From Jannaschia sp. W003 (GTDB taxonomy: Bacteria; Pseudomonadota; Alphaproteobacteria; Rhodobacterales; Rhodobacteraceae), in assembly GCF_025144335.1 (NCBI RefSeq), contig NZ_CP083539.1:435501-499500 (forward strand): 64,000 nt of DNA, in the 5' to 3' direction. A program made the translations under genes and the position numbers. A model generated the notes under the pieces. That model was not told the DNA's origin, searched no databases, and was given only the letters and a program-made list of their open reading frames with translations. Below, one piece after another: positions 8,991-17,114 of this stretch (its first letter is position 1; every line of letters starts with the position of its first letter).

Positions 8991-9383
8991 CTATCGCTTG
9001 AGCAGGTCGAACAGCGCGCCGCTCATGCGGCGGGTCTGCTCGAACATCTTGAGGTTGGCCTCGTAGGAGCGCTGCGCCTCGCGGGCGTCGGCGATCTCCG
9101 TGAGGAGGTTCACGTTCGAGGCCTCGTAGGTCCCGTCGGCGCCGGCGAGCGGATGGGCGGGGTCGTGTACGCGCCGCGGCTCGGAGCGGTCGAGCTGCAC
9201 GCGCCCCACGCGCACCGCGCCGGTGGGGCGCCCGGCCTCCACCTCGGCCAGGAAGCCCACCGTCTTGCGGCGGTAGCCCGGCGTGTCGGCGTTGGAGATG
9301 TTCTCGGACACGTGGCGCAGGCGCTGGCCTTGGGCGCGCATGCCCGAGGCGACGATCCGCAGCGCGTCCCCGAAGCCGGCCAC
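8991..9383 (-). CDS. flgC: Flagellar proximal rod protein FlgC
   Basis: FlgC is a proximal rod subunit. The 130-residue protein shows the rod N-terminal motif (IVASGMRAQGQRL, NISNADTPGYRRK) and the C-terminal NLLTEIADAREAQRSYEANL helix. The start is GTG at 9383, overlapping the flgB stop as TAGTG. The much longer open frame extending upstream is only an overlap with flgB. Confidence 0.93.
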   Translation of the reverse strand: MAGFGDALRIVASGMRAQGQRLRHVSENISNADTPGYRRKTVGFLAEVEAGRPTGAVRVGRVQLDRSEPRRVHDPAHPLAGADGTYEASNVNLLTEIADAREAQRSYEANLKMFEQTRRMSGALFDLLKR

Positions 9384-9751
9384 TAGCGGCCCCGCCCGAT
9401 CGCGGCGCGCAGGATGTCCACCGACGCCTGGTAGACGCTCAGCGCCCGGTCGTGGGCGCGCTGCGCCTCGGTGGCGCGCAGGATCTCGGTCTCCAGCGCC
9501 ACGCCGTTGCCGTCCGGGTCCAGGGGGCCGGCGACGGGCCGGGCGCGCCACGCCTCTCCGCCACTGCCACCCAGATGGTTGGGCCGCGTCGCGCGCATCT
9601 CGGCGTCGCGACCGGGGCGGAAGGGGGCGAGGTCGAAGGGCCGGAAGCCCGGCGTGTCCGCGTTCGCCACGTTGCGGGCGACGATGGCCTGGCGGGTGGC
9701 GGCGTGCGCGGCCGCCTCTGCCGCGAGGCCCATGATGGCGGGCATCTGCAT
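9383..9751 (-). CDS. flgB: Flagellar proximal rod protein FlgB
   Basis: FlgB is a proximal rod subunit. The 122-residue protein has the signature RNVANADTPGFRPFDL and a C-terminal helix. The start ATG at 9751 follows a GAGGAGAGA ribosome binding site. It is the first gene of a nine-gene minus-strand operon ending in fliL and is divergent from fliI; the 99-base gap between them must carry both promoters. Confidence 0.93.
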   Translation of the reverse strand: MQMPAIMGLAAEAAAHAATRQAIVARNVANADTPGFRPFDLAPFRPGRDAEMRATRPNHLGGSGGEAWRARPVAGPLDPDGNGVALETEILRATEAQRAHDRALSVYQASVDILRAAIGRGR

Positions 9752-9850
9752 GTCTCTCTCCTCGATGCAACGGGGCATTAAGACCGATTCGTTTAGATTC
9801 CGTATCCGAAGCCCCGGAATCGCCCCCCTCCCAGTCGGAGCCACGCCGCC
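9752..9850. promoter_or_regulatory. Divergent flgB/fliI control region with three GANTC sites
   Basis: The 99-base gap separates the flgB operon (-) from fliI (+). Its middle (about 9776-9810) is clearly poorer in G+C than its surroundings. It holds GANTC sites at 9786-9790, 9796-9800 and 9817-9821, plus a TTAAG at 9778-9782. GANTC is the CcrM methylation target in alphaproteobacteria and TTAA half-sites are used by CtrA. No complete TTAA-N7-TTAA box or convincing -35/-10 pair could be placed. Confidence 0.5.
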
Positions 9851-11143
9851 ATGCACCCCGCCTCGCTCGAGATCCTCCGTGCCCGCATCAAGCCGCTCTC
9901 GGCGGTGCGCCCCCTGGGCCGCGTACGCCGCATCCACGAGGACCGCATCGTCGTCGGCGGGCTGGACCGGGCCGCGCGCCTCGGCGACGAGGTGGTGTGC
10001 TGCGGCACCGACGGGCCGCTGCGCGCCGAGGTGGTGGCGCTGGGCGAGGGCGGCGTCGAGGCGATGCCCTACGCCTCGCTCGACGGCCTCGGGCTGGGTG
10101 CCGAGGTGGTGGTCGCGGGCCCCGCCACGATCGCGCCCGCGGACGGCTGGCTGGGGCGCATCGTCGATCCGTTCGGCGCGCCGCTCGACGGGCGCCCCCT
10201 GACCGAAGGCGCGCCCCGCCCGATCCGCGCCGCGCCCCCGCCCGCGGGCCGCAGGGGCGGCTTCGGCGCGCGCCTCGCCACGGGCTACGTGGCGCTCGAC
10301 ACGTTGCTGCCCGTGGCCGAGGGGCAGCGGATGGGCGTCTTCGCCGGCTCCGGCGTGGGCAAGTCGCGCCTTCTGGGCGATCTCGCGCGCGACATGGAAG
10401 CGGACGTGGTGGTTGCCGCGCTGATCGGCGAGCGGGGGCGCGAGGTCTCGAGCTTCGCGCGCGACGCGGTGGGCGCGGCCATGGCGCGCACCGTGGTCGT
10501 GGCCGCCACCTCGGACCGGCCCGCCGGGGTGCGCCGCCGCGCGCTGCCCGCAGCCATCGCCGTGGCCGAGCGGTTCCGCGCCTGCGGCGCGCGCGTTCTG
10601 TTCGTGTGCGACAGCCTCACCCGCCATGCCGAGGCCTGCCGCGACGTGGCGGGCGCGCGGGGCGAAGGCGTTGCCATGCCGCCCAGCCTCGTCTCGGAGC
10701 TGGCCGCCTGCCTCGAGCGGATCGGCCCCGGTGCGGACCGCGAGCCGGCGATCACGGCGGTGCTCACGGTGCTGGTCGCCGGCTCCGACATGGAGGAGCC
10801 GCTGGCCGACGCGGTCCGCGGGCTGCTCGACGGGCACGTGGTGCTCTCGCGCGCGGTGGCCGAGGCGGGGCGGTTCCCGGCGATCGACCCGCTCGCCTCG
10901 GTTTCGCGCTCGCTGCCCGAGGCCGCCACGAATGAGGAGAACGCCACGATCGCCCGCACCCGCGCCCTGCTGGAGGCCTATGCCCGCAGCGAGCTGATGG
11001 TGACCGCCGGCCTCTACGACGCCGGCCGCGACCCCGCCCTCGACGAGGCGATCCGCCTGCGCCCGAAGGTGCTCGATGCCCTCGCCGCGCGCGCGGGCAC
11101 TCCGGCGGACAGCTTCGTGCTCCTGCGCCGGGCGCTGGGGTAG
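9851..11143 (+). CDS. fliI: Flagellum-specific ATPase FliI
   Basis: FliI is the F1-beta-like ATPase that energises flagellar export. The 430-residue protein has the Walker A motif GSGVGKS (residues 166-172), ALIGERGREV, the Walker B-type strand VLFVCDSLTRHAEACRDVA, and a C-terminal helical domain. Length is normal. It is monocistronic on the plus strand, divergent from flgB, and converges on the DUF1217 gene with a 75-base gap where no clear terminator is visible. Confidence 0.95.
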   Translation: MHPASLEILRARIKPLSAVRPLGRVRRIHEDRIVVGGLDRAARLGDEVVCCGTDGPLRAEVVALGEGGVEAMPYASLDGLGLGAEVVVAGPATIAPADGWLGRIVDPFGAPLDGRPLTEGAPRPIRAAPPPAGRRGGFGARLATGYVALDTLLPVAEGQRMGVFAGSGVGKSRLLGDLARDMEADVVVAALIGERGREVSSFARDAVGAAMARTVVVAATSDRPAGVRRRALPAAIAVAERFRACGARVLFVCDSLTRHAEACRDVAGARGEGVAMPPSLVSELAACLERIGPGADREPAITAVLTVLVAGSDMEEPLADAVRGLLDGHVVLSRAVAEAGRFPAIDPLASVSRSLPEAATNEENATIARTRALLEAYARSELMVTAGLYDAGRDPALDEAIRLRPKVLDALAARAGTPADSFVLLRRALG

Positions 11144-11218
11144 CGCCGCCGCCGCGCCCGCGGCTGAGCGCCGGGTGCGAGGCAGCGCCGTGCGGGTGCC
11201 GCCGCCCCGCTTCCCTCC

Positions 11219-11998
11219 TCAGTACCCTCGCAGCATCACCAGCGCCGGACTCGTCGGTGGCGCGTTGGCGGCCGCATCGAGCAGCAGGAAGCGGTCGATC
11301 ACCTTGCCCAGCGTTTCCGGCTCGGTCAGCTCCGCGACCGTGGAGACGCCGAAGCTCTGCTGCGCGCGGGCGCGGAACTCGGTGAGCTGGCGGTCGAGGT
11401 CCAGCGCGGCCACGCCCTTGGGCAGGCCCAGCGCGCCCTCCACCACGGTGCGCAGCGCGGGCGTGCCCATCACCGTGAACCAGGCCACGTCGTCGGTGCT
11501 GCTGCCTTCGGCCACGTCCGCGAAGGCGCGGCGGGCGTTGAGCGCGAGGCGCAGGGACTCGTCCTGCTCGCCCACCGCGCTCTCGAAGCCGAGCGTGGCG
11601 AAGCGCGCGGCGATGTCGTCGGCGAAGCCCGGAAACTTGGTCCTGGGCCCGAAGGGCAGGTCGAAGCCGAACGCCTCGGCGAGGTCGTGGTAGCGGCTGT
11701 CAGCGAGGCGGTTGGCCAGCGAGGCAGTGTCCGTGGTGCCCCCCTCGAGGACCTTGCGCAGGAAGAAGCGCGAGTCGATGTCCTCGGACAGGCCGAACGC
11801 CTCCAGCGCCACCGACAGGAGCCGCCGGTCGGCCACCAGCGCCTCCGCACTGTCGATGCCACCGATGCGCGCGCGGAAGTCGTCGAGCGCGCGCTGGTTG
11901 GTGCCCGTGGCCGCGTGGGCGGCCTGCTGCACGTCGAGCGTGCGCTGGAGGAAGCGCCAGCCCGCGAGGCCGCCGGTGGGCAGGACGGGCTGGAACAT
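11219..11998 (-). CDS. DUF1217 flagellar-cluster protein
   Basis: This is a 259-residue soluble protein of the DUF1217 type, recognised from the opening region (PVLPTGGLAGWRFLQRTLD) and the repeated helical LAEAFGFDL-type segments. Such proteins occur with flaF and flbT in Rhodobacterales flagellar clusters; their biochemical role is not established. The ATG at 11998 overlaps the flbT stop (TGATG); a GTG one codon upstream is an alternative start. It is the last gene of the flagellin-flaF-flbT series. Confidence 0.75.
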   Translation of the reverse strand: MFQPVLPTGGLAGWRFLQRTLDVQQAAHAATGTNQRALDDFRARIGGIDSAEALVADRRLLSVALEAFGLSEDIDSRFFLRKVLEGGTTDTASLANRLADSRYHDLAEAFGFDLPFGPRTKFPGFADDIAARFATLGFESAVGEQDESLRLALNARRAFADVAEGSSTDDVAWFTVMGTPALRTVVEGALGLPKGVAALDLDRQLTEFRARAQQSFGVSTVAELTEPETLGKVIDRFLLLDAAANAPPTSPALVMLRGY

Positions 11999-12405
11999 CA
12001 CGCCCCCCGCGCGAGGGCGAGGAGGCGCGCCTCGCGGGCGCGCAGCTCGCGCAGGAGGCGCAGCGCCGGGTACGCCCGCCCGCCCGCGAGGTGATCGGCG
12101 ATGCGCGCGAGCGCGGCCCGGTCGGGGCCGCAGCGGAACACCTCCTGCAGGGCGGCGAGATGGGCACCCGCCTCGGCGAGCGCGGCCTCGCGGGGGGCCA
12201 GCCCGGCCACCACCAGCTGCACCAGATGAGTCAGCCGGCCCACGGGCGTGGCGGCATCCGCCGGGTCGATGGCGTCGCGCATCCGCAGGATGTCGGCGCC
12301 CGGCGTGAGCACGCGCAGGCAGGCGGCGCGGCCGGAGCTCTCGAGCGCGGCGCCGTTCACGAGCATCCGCTCGCCGGCGCGCAACTTGAGGACGAGCCCG
12401 GCCAC
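11998..12405 (-). CDS. flbT: Flagellin post-transcriptional regulator FlbT
   Basis: FlbT in Caulobacter binds the 5' leader of flagellin mRNA and destabilises it when assembly is incomplete. The 135-residue protein shows the family opening (LVLKLRAGERMLVNGAAL) and length. The start is GTG (12405), one base after the flaF stop. Its placement next to flaF and flagellin supports the same role here. See the hairpins in the flagellin leader at 14143-14197 as possible targets. Confidence 0.88.
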   Translation of the reverse strand: MAGLVLKLRAGERMLVNGAALESSGRAACLRVLTPGADILRMRDAIDPADAATPVGRLTHLVQLVVAGLAPREAALAEAGAHLAALQEVFRCGPDRAALARIADHLAGGRAYPALRLLRELRAREARLLALARGA

Positions 12406-12406
12406 C

Positions 12407-12778
12407 TCACCCGCCCCCGGTGGCGAGGCCCGCCACCACGCGGCGGTTGATCTCGATCAGCACGCGCACGTCGCCGCGGCCCGCGAGCAGCTCGGAGGTC
12501 GAGCGGTCCACGAAGGCGCCGAGGCTCACGAGGCCCGCGCGCAGGGTCTCGGGCATGGGGTTGTCGGCGTCGGCGGCGCTCAGCAGCACGGCGTACCACA
12601 GGCGGCGGTTCTCGTGCAGGAGGTCGGCGCGGCGCGAGAAGGGAACCCCCTCGTCGCGGAAGCCGGCGATCATGCGGCGCGTGAGCGCGGCGATCCCCTG
12701 GGCCTCGGCGCGCTTGGGGCTGAGCAGCGCGTCCTCCATGGCGGTGTAGGCCCCGGAAAGGGGTTGGGCGTAGTACAT
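12407..12778 (-). CDS. flaF: Flagellin synthesis regulator FlaF
   Basis: FlaF acts with or against FlbT to allow flagellin translation and secretion in alphaproteobacteria. The 123-residue helical protein has the family features (YAQPLSGAYTAMEDALL near the N-terminus, an ENRRLWYAVLLSAAD helix in the middle). It is separated from flagellin by a strong hairpin, so its transcription is either read-through or separately promoted. No strong ribosome binding site is seen before the ATG. Confidence 0.88.
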   Translation of the reverse strand: MYYAQPLSGAYTAMEDALLSPKRAEAQGIAALTRRMIAGFRDEGVPFSRRADLLHENRRLWYAVLLSAADADNPMPETLRAGLVSLGAFVDRSTSELLAGRGDVRVLIEINRRVVAGLATGGG

Positions 12779-12813
12779 CGGCTGGCATCCCGGTTCTGGG
12801 GATCAGGGGGCGT

Positions 12814-12843
12814 CGGAGCCGCGCCCGGCGGGGCGCGGCTCCG
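12814..12843 (-). terminator. Strong hairpin after the flagellin gene
   Basis: A perfect 13-bp inverted repeat (arms 12814-12826 and 12831-12843, GGCG loop on the plus strand) begins six bases after the flagellin stop. There is no T-run on the minus strand, so it may stabilise or process the 3' end of the abundant flagellin mRNA as much as terminate it. It partly insulates flagellin from flaF-flbT. Confidence 0.7.
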
Positions 12844-12849
12844 TTCGGA

Positions 12850-14124
12850 TCAGCGGAACAGCGCCAGGATCGACTGCGGCGCCTGGTTGGCGATCGACAG
12901 CGACTGGGTGGCGAGCTGCTGCTGCACCTGCAGCGCCTGGAGGCGGGCCGAGGCCTCCTCCATGTCGGCGTCCACCAGCGCGCCGATGCCCGAGGTCAGC
13001 GAGTCCGTGAGCGCGCTCACGAAGTCGGACTGGGTGTCGATGCGGCCCTGCGCCGAGCCGAACGAGGCCGAGGCGTCGATCGCCTTGTCGATCAGCCCCT
13101 CGATCGCGGTCAGCGCCGAGGTCGCGCCCGCGTCGGTCGTCACGTCGATCGAGCCCAGCGCCGCGAGCCCGCCCGAGGACGAGCCCACGGTGTTGCCGTC
13201 GACGTCCGCCTCGATGGTCACGCCGAGCTCGTTGCCCGCGTTGGCGCGGGTCAGGCGCAGCGTGTCGCCGTCCACCTTGGAGACGGTGTAGTTCGTCTCG
13301 TCGGTGGCCGACAGGAAGGCCGAGACCTGGTCGTAGAGTTCGTTCGCCACGTCCTCGGCGCTGTCGGTGCCCGTGGCCACGTACTCGAAGGTCCGGGTGC
13401 CGACGGAGTTGGCGAAGCCCGTGTCGTCGAGCGACAGCTGGTAGCCGAAGCCCTCGCCCACCGATCCGACGTTGATGTCGATGAACGCGTCCGTGCCGTC
13501 GGTGGCGGTGGCCGTGCCCGAGGCGACCGGGGTGCCGCCCTTCTCGGCCGAGACGATGGTGGTGCCGGTGTCGGCGCCGGTGCCGTCGTAGACCTGCGTG
13601 GTCACCGTGCCGGTGACGGACAGGTTCTGGCGGTCCACCGAGATCTGCGCCGCGGAGACGTTGCCCGAGCTGTCGCGGTTGAGCGACGAGAGCACGTCCA
13701 CGGCCGTGGTCGACGAGCCGTCCACGAGGTTGAGCCCGTTGAACTGGGCCGCGCCCACCACCGACTTGATCTGGTCGGTCAGCGCCGTGATGTCGGTCTG
13801 GATCTTGTCGCGGTCGACGTTGGATTCCTGGGCCGCGACGATCTTGCCCTTGATGTCGGTCAGCAGGTCCGTGACCGTCTCGGAGGCGTTGCGCGCCACC
13901 GCGACCGTGGACTGGCCGAGACTCAGGCTCTCCTGGATCGCCTTGAAGCCGTTCACGTCGGATTCCATCTGCTTGGAGATGGCCCAGACGGCGGAGTTGT
14001 CGCGCGCCGATCCGATCGACTTGCCGGTGGAGATCTCGGCCTGGGTGTTGCCGAGGTCCTTGTTGATGTTCTGCAGCGTCTGCAGCGCGACCATCGCGCT
14101 GTTGTTCGTCAGGATGCTGGACAT
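12850..14124 (-). CDS. fliC: Flagellin
   Basis: This is the filament subunit, 424 residues. The N-terminal D0/D1 region (SSILTNNSAMVALQTLQNIN, then KSIGSARDNSAVWAISKQM) and C-terminal D1/D0 region (LQALQVQQQLATQSLSIANQ, ending ILALFR) are classical. A Thr/Gly/Asp-rich variable domain of about 200 residues lies between, larger than in the shortest roseobacter flagellins. The start is the ATG at 14124, the only one giving the conserved N-terminus; longer open frames run into the leader. The gene is less G+C-biased in amino-acid use than its neighbours, as expected for a surface protein. Confidence 0.95.
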   Translation of the reverse strand: MSSILTNNSAMVALQTLQNINKDLGNTQAEISTGKSIGSARDNSAVWAISKQMESDVNGFKAIQESLSLGQSTVAVARNASETVTDLLTDIKGKIVAAQESNVDRDKIQTDITALTDQIKSVVGAAQFNGLNLVDGSSTTAVDVLSSLNRDSSGNVSAAQISVDRQNLSVTGTVTTQVYDGTGADTGTTIVSAEKGGTPVASGTATATDGTDAFIDINVGSVGEGFGYQLSLDDTGFANSVGTRTFEYVATGTDSAEDVANELYDQVSAFLSATDETNYTVSKVDGDTLRLTRANAGNELGVTIEADVDGNTVGSSSGGLAALGSIDVTTDAGATSALTAIEGLIDKAIDASASFGSAQGRIDTQSDFVSALTDSLTSGIGALVDADMEEASARLQALQVQQQLATQSLSIANQAPQSILALFR

Positions 14125-14338
14125 GGGTTTTCCCGTGATGCGGGCCTGCTTCGCAGGCCGGAAGACACAGCCTTCTGCCGGCGGGGCCCTGGCCCCGTTC
14201 GAGCGTCCTTCTGGACTGGGCCCCTGATGCGGCCCGAACCCTTGTCGAATCGTGAACGGCATGGGCGCGCGTCGGGCGCATTCGCCTCGAATCCGCGCCG
14301 CCCTTCCGTCCCCCAGCCGCCCGCGCTAGTCACCGCGG
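14125..14338 (-). promoter_or_regulatory. Flagellin leader and promoter region with two hairpins
   Basis: This 214-base gap lies between flagellin (-) and a glycosyltransferase (+). Two hairpins precede the flagellin start: one with 7-bp arms at 14143-14149/14153-14159, whose transcribed loop core reads GCGAAGC, and one with 6-bp arms at 14182-14187/14192-14197. GANTC sites lie at 14247-14251 and 14289-14293. The hairpins would fall in the mRNA leader if transcription starts upstream of about 14200. No sigma-factor box could be assigned with confidence. The same gap must also serve the divergent glycosyltransferase. Confidence 0.5.
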
Positions 14339-15553
14339 ATGCCCACCTCGCCCCCCTCCGACGCCCCGCGGCGCCGCGTCCTCGTCGTCGTCGAGAACCT
14401 GCCCGTGCCCTTCGACCGGCGCGTCTGGCTGGAGGCCACGACGCTGCGCGCCGCCGGCTACGAGGTGTCGGTGATCTCTCCGATGGGGCGCGGCTGCACC
14501 GCCACCTACGAGTGCATCGAGGGCGTCCACGTCCACCGCCACCCGGCCGCGCCCGAGGCCCGCACGCGCGCGCTGGCCTTCGTGCGCGAGTACCTCCACG
14601 CGCTCCGCCACTGGTTCCGCCTCGCCGGCGCGGTGCACCGGGCCCGGGGCTTCGACGCGATCCACGGCTGCAACCCGCCCGACCTCGTGTGGATGCTGGC
14701 CCTGCGCTGGCGCCTGCGGGGCGTCGCCTACCTGTTCGACCACCACGACGTCTGCCCCGAGCTGTTCGAGGCCAAGTTCGGCCGCCGCGGCCCGCTCCAT
14801 GCCGCGCTCCGGATCATGGAGCGGATCACCTTCGCGGTCGCCGACGTCTCGATCGCCACGAACGAGAGCTTCCGGAGCATCGCCGTTGACCGGGGCGGCA
14901 TGGCGCCCGAGGACGTGTTCGTGGTCCGCTCCGCGCCCCGCGCGAAGTCGTTCCAGCCCGGGCAGGGGGACCCGCGCTTCCGCCGGGCCGCGACGATGCT
15001 GGGCTGGATCGGCGTGATCGGCCAGCAGGAGGGGCTCGAGCTTCTGGTCGAGGCAATGGCCCACCTCGCCGCCGAGGGGCGCGACGTCCACGCCGTCGTG
15101 ATCGGCACCGGCCCCCACGCGCGCGCCGTCGAGGACGCGGTGGCGCGCGCCGGGCTCGAGGACCGGTTCACCTTCACCGGCGCGGTCGACGGCAAGACGG
15201 TGCTGGCGGCGCTCAACAGCTGCGACATCGGCGTGGCGCCCGATCCGCACAACGCGATGAACGACGTGAGCACCATGAACAAGGTCGTCGAGTACATGGC
15301 GCTGGCGAAGCCCACCGTGCAGTTCGCGCTGCGCGAGGGACGGGCCTCGGCCGGGGACACCGCGCTCTATGCCCGCCCGAACGACCCGCGCGACTTCGCC
15401 GCGAAGGTGGGCTGGCTGATCGACCACCCCGAGGCGGCGCGCGGGATGGGGGCCCGGGCCCGCGAGCGGGTGCTCGGCACGCTGGGCTGGGACAACTCGG
15501 TGCCCCACCTCCTCGCTGCCTACGACCGCCTGTGGGAGAAGCGGGGGCTCTGA
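14339..15553 (+). CDS. Glycosyltransferase, GT4 family
   Basis: A cytoplasmic or peripheral sugar transferase of 404 residues with two Rossmann domains. The N-terminal domain begins RVLVVVENLPVPFDRRVWLE, a motif common in GT4 enzymes of exopolysaccharide loci. The C-terminal nucleotide-sugar domain carries GWIGVIGQQEGLELLVEAM and the region around MNKVVEYMALAKPTV. It belongs with the exopolysaccharide locus, although it is transcribed away from the flagellin gene and toward the exosortase, ending seven bases from it. Donor and acceptor cannot be told from sequence. Confidence 0.85.
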   Translation: MPTSPPSDAPRRRVLVVVENLPVPFDRRVWLEATTLRAAGYEVSVISPMGRGCTATYECIEGVHVHRHPAAPEARTRALAFVREYLHALRHWFRLAGAVHRARGFDAIHGCNPPDLVWMLALRWRLRGVAYLFDHHDVCPELFEAKFGRRGPLHAALRIMERITFAVADVSIATNESFRSIAVDRGGMAPEDVFVVRSAPRAKSFQPGQGDPRFRRAATMLGWIGVIGQQEGLELLVEAMAHLAAEGRDVHAVVIGTGPHARAVEDAVARAGLEDRFTFTGAVDGKTVLAALNSCDIGVAPDPHNAMNDVSTMNKVVEYMALAKPTVQFALREGRASAGDTALYARPNDPRDFAAKVGWLIDHPEAARGMGARARERVLGTLGWDNSVPHLLAAYDRLWEKRGL

Positions 15554-15560
15554 GCCGCGC

Positions 15561-17114
15561 CTAGCCCGGAACGTGCTCGCCCAGCCGCGGCACGGCGCGC
15601 GCGAGCACCCGCAGGAGGCGCGCCTCGGCGTCGGCCTCGGTCTCGCCCGCAGCGACCGGCGTCATCACCCGCACCAGACCGCCGTCGGTGCGCCCGCGCA
15701 GCGCGCCGTCGCGCAGCACCGCGAGGCGGGCGCGCCAGTCCGAGACGGTGCGCCCGCCGCGGCCCTCGAACCAGAACAGCACCAGCCGGCGCTCGGCGCC
15801 GCGGGTGATCACCGCGCGGTTCGCCTGCCATGCCCCGAGCCCCGGCGGGGCGACGCGGGCGTGCGCGAGGGCGGCCACCTCCCAGCCCCCCGCGGGCAGG
15901 CAGATCTCGGGCGAGTGGAGCCCCTCGCCCCCGACCTGGCTGCGGTACCACGCCGCGAAGAGGTTCACGGGCGCCCGCTCGCCGGGCGCCACCAGGGCGA
16001 GGTCCAGGTAGTCGGTGGCGCCCAGCGCGGCCTCCAGGGCGGGCGGCAGCGCCGTGGCGCGGCCCCGCCAGGGGCCGAGCGTGGCGGGAAAGGCCGCGAA
16101 GGGCGCGCGCGCCACCGCGCCCGCGTCGGGCGGCGGCGCGAGCGCGATCGCCAGCGCCGCCAGCGCCGTGGCCGCGGCGCCGGCCACCGCGGCGCGGGGC
16201 GCGCCCGCGCGGCCCAGGGCGCGCAGCGCCGCGCCCGCGTCGGCGCCGCCGAGGTCCAGCAGCGGGCCGGGGCGCGGCGCGAAGCACCGCAGCCCGGCGG
16301 CCAGCGCCAGCAGGAGGGCCAGGCAGGCCGCGAACACCGCCCAGCCCTGCAGCAGGTGCAGCGCGCCTTCCGCGGCGGCGATGCCCCAGCGGTCCACGGC
16401 GACGCCGATCAGCGCGATGCGTCCCGCGTTCAGCAGCACCGCCACGGGCGCGGCGGCGAGCACAAGGAGGGCTTTGCCCCAACCCGGCCCCCGGAAGCAC
16501 ACGGCCACGATCACCGCGAAGCTCAGGATCGGGAACATGTAGCGCAGCCCCGAGCAGGCCTCGGCCACCTCCAGCTGCCAGACCCCGAGGTCGATCACGT
16601 GGCCCTCCAGCCAGACCGGCACGCCGGCCAGCGCGATGGCGGCCACGCCCAGCTCCGCGCTCAGGCCCTGCAGCACGAGGTTCGCCTTCCACCACAGGAG
16701 CTGCGGCAAGGGCAGCATGAACACGAGGTGCCCGACCGCCGCCCAGTGCGTCGCCCCGCCCCGCCAACCGCGCCAGAGCAGCAGCATCGCCATGGCCCAG
16801 GCGATCAGCCCGTAGGCCGAGACGTCGCCGATGCCCGACCGCGCGCCCACCGCGGCCAGCGCGAGGGCGAGCCCGAGCACGAGCGCGCCGGGCCAGCGCG
16901 CACCGCCCACCGGGGGGGCGCCCTCGGCCTGCATGCCCCGCAGCAGCAGCCAGGCCGAGATCAGCGGGATCAGGGGGCCGTGGCTGTATTCCGGCGTGCT
17001 CCACGCCGCCCCGAGCGCCGCGAGGCCCGGTGCGAAGGCCGCCCCGGCGGCGAGCGCCAGCAACACCAGCAGCGCGGGCGCGGGCGCGGCGCGGCGGAGG
17101 GCAGCGGCGGTCAC
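15561..17114 (-). CDS. xrtD: Exosortase fused to EpsI domain (XrtD-type)
   Basis: Exosortases are polytopic membrane cysteine transpeptidases that cleave C-terminal sorting signals of exported proteins. The 517-residue protein has about eight membrane helices with the catalytic trio C187 (AEACSGLRY), R232 (NAGRI) and H253 (LHLLQGW). From about residue 335 a soluble EpsI/DUF3485 domain follows. This length and fusion match the XrtD class (VPLPA-CTERM) of Rhodobacterales. The GTG start overlaps the upstream TPR gene stop (GTGA). No VPLPA-CTERM substrate is encoded in the window. The class label is from memory; the exosortase call itself is firm. Confidence 0.85.
   Translation of the reverse strand: MTAAALRRAAPAPALLVLLALAAGAAFAPGLAALGAAWSTPEYSHGPLIPLISAWLLLRGMQAEGAPPVGGARWPGALVLGLALALAAVGARSGIGDVSAYGLIAWAMAMLLLWRGWRGGATHWAAVGHLVFMLPLPQLLWWKANLVLQGLSAELGVAAIALAGVPVWLEGHVIDLGVWQLEVAEACSGLRYMFPILSFAVIVAVCFRGPGWGKALLVLAAAPVAVLLNAGRIALIGVAVDRWGIAAAEGALHLLQGWAVFAACLALLLALAAGLRCFAPRPGPLLDLGGADAGAALRALGRAGAPRAAVAGAAATALAALAIALAPPPDAGAVARAPFAAFPATLGPWRGRATALPPALEAALGATDYLDLALVAPGERAPVNLFAAWYRSQVGGEGLHSPEICLPAGGWEVAALAHARVAPPGLGAWQANRAVITRGAERRLVLFWFEGRGGRTVSDWRARLAVLRDGALRGRTDGGLVRVMTPVAAGETEADAEARLLRVLARAVPRLGEHVPG

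Noticed and set aside
12803..14281. A 492-codon frame overlapping flagellin on the same strand
   Set aside because: It is a +1 shadow of the flagellin coding region with Arg/His/Gly-rich nonsense and no ribosome binding site.
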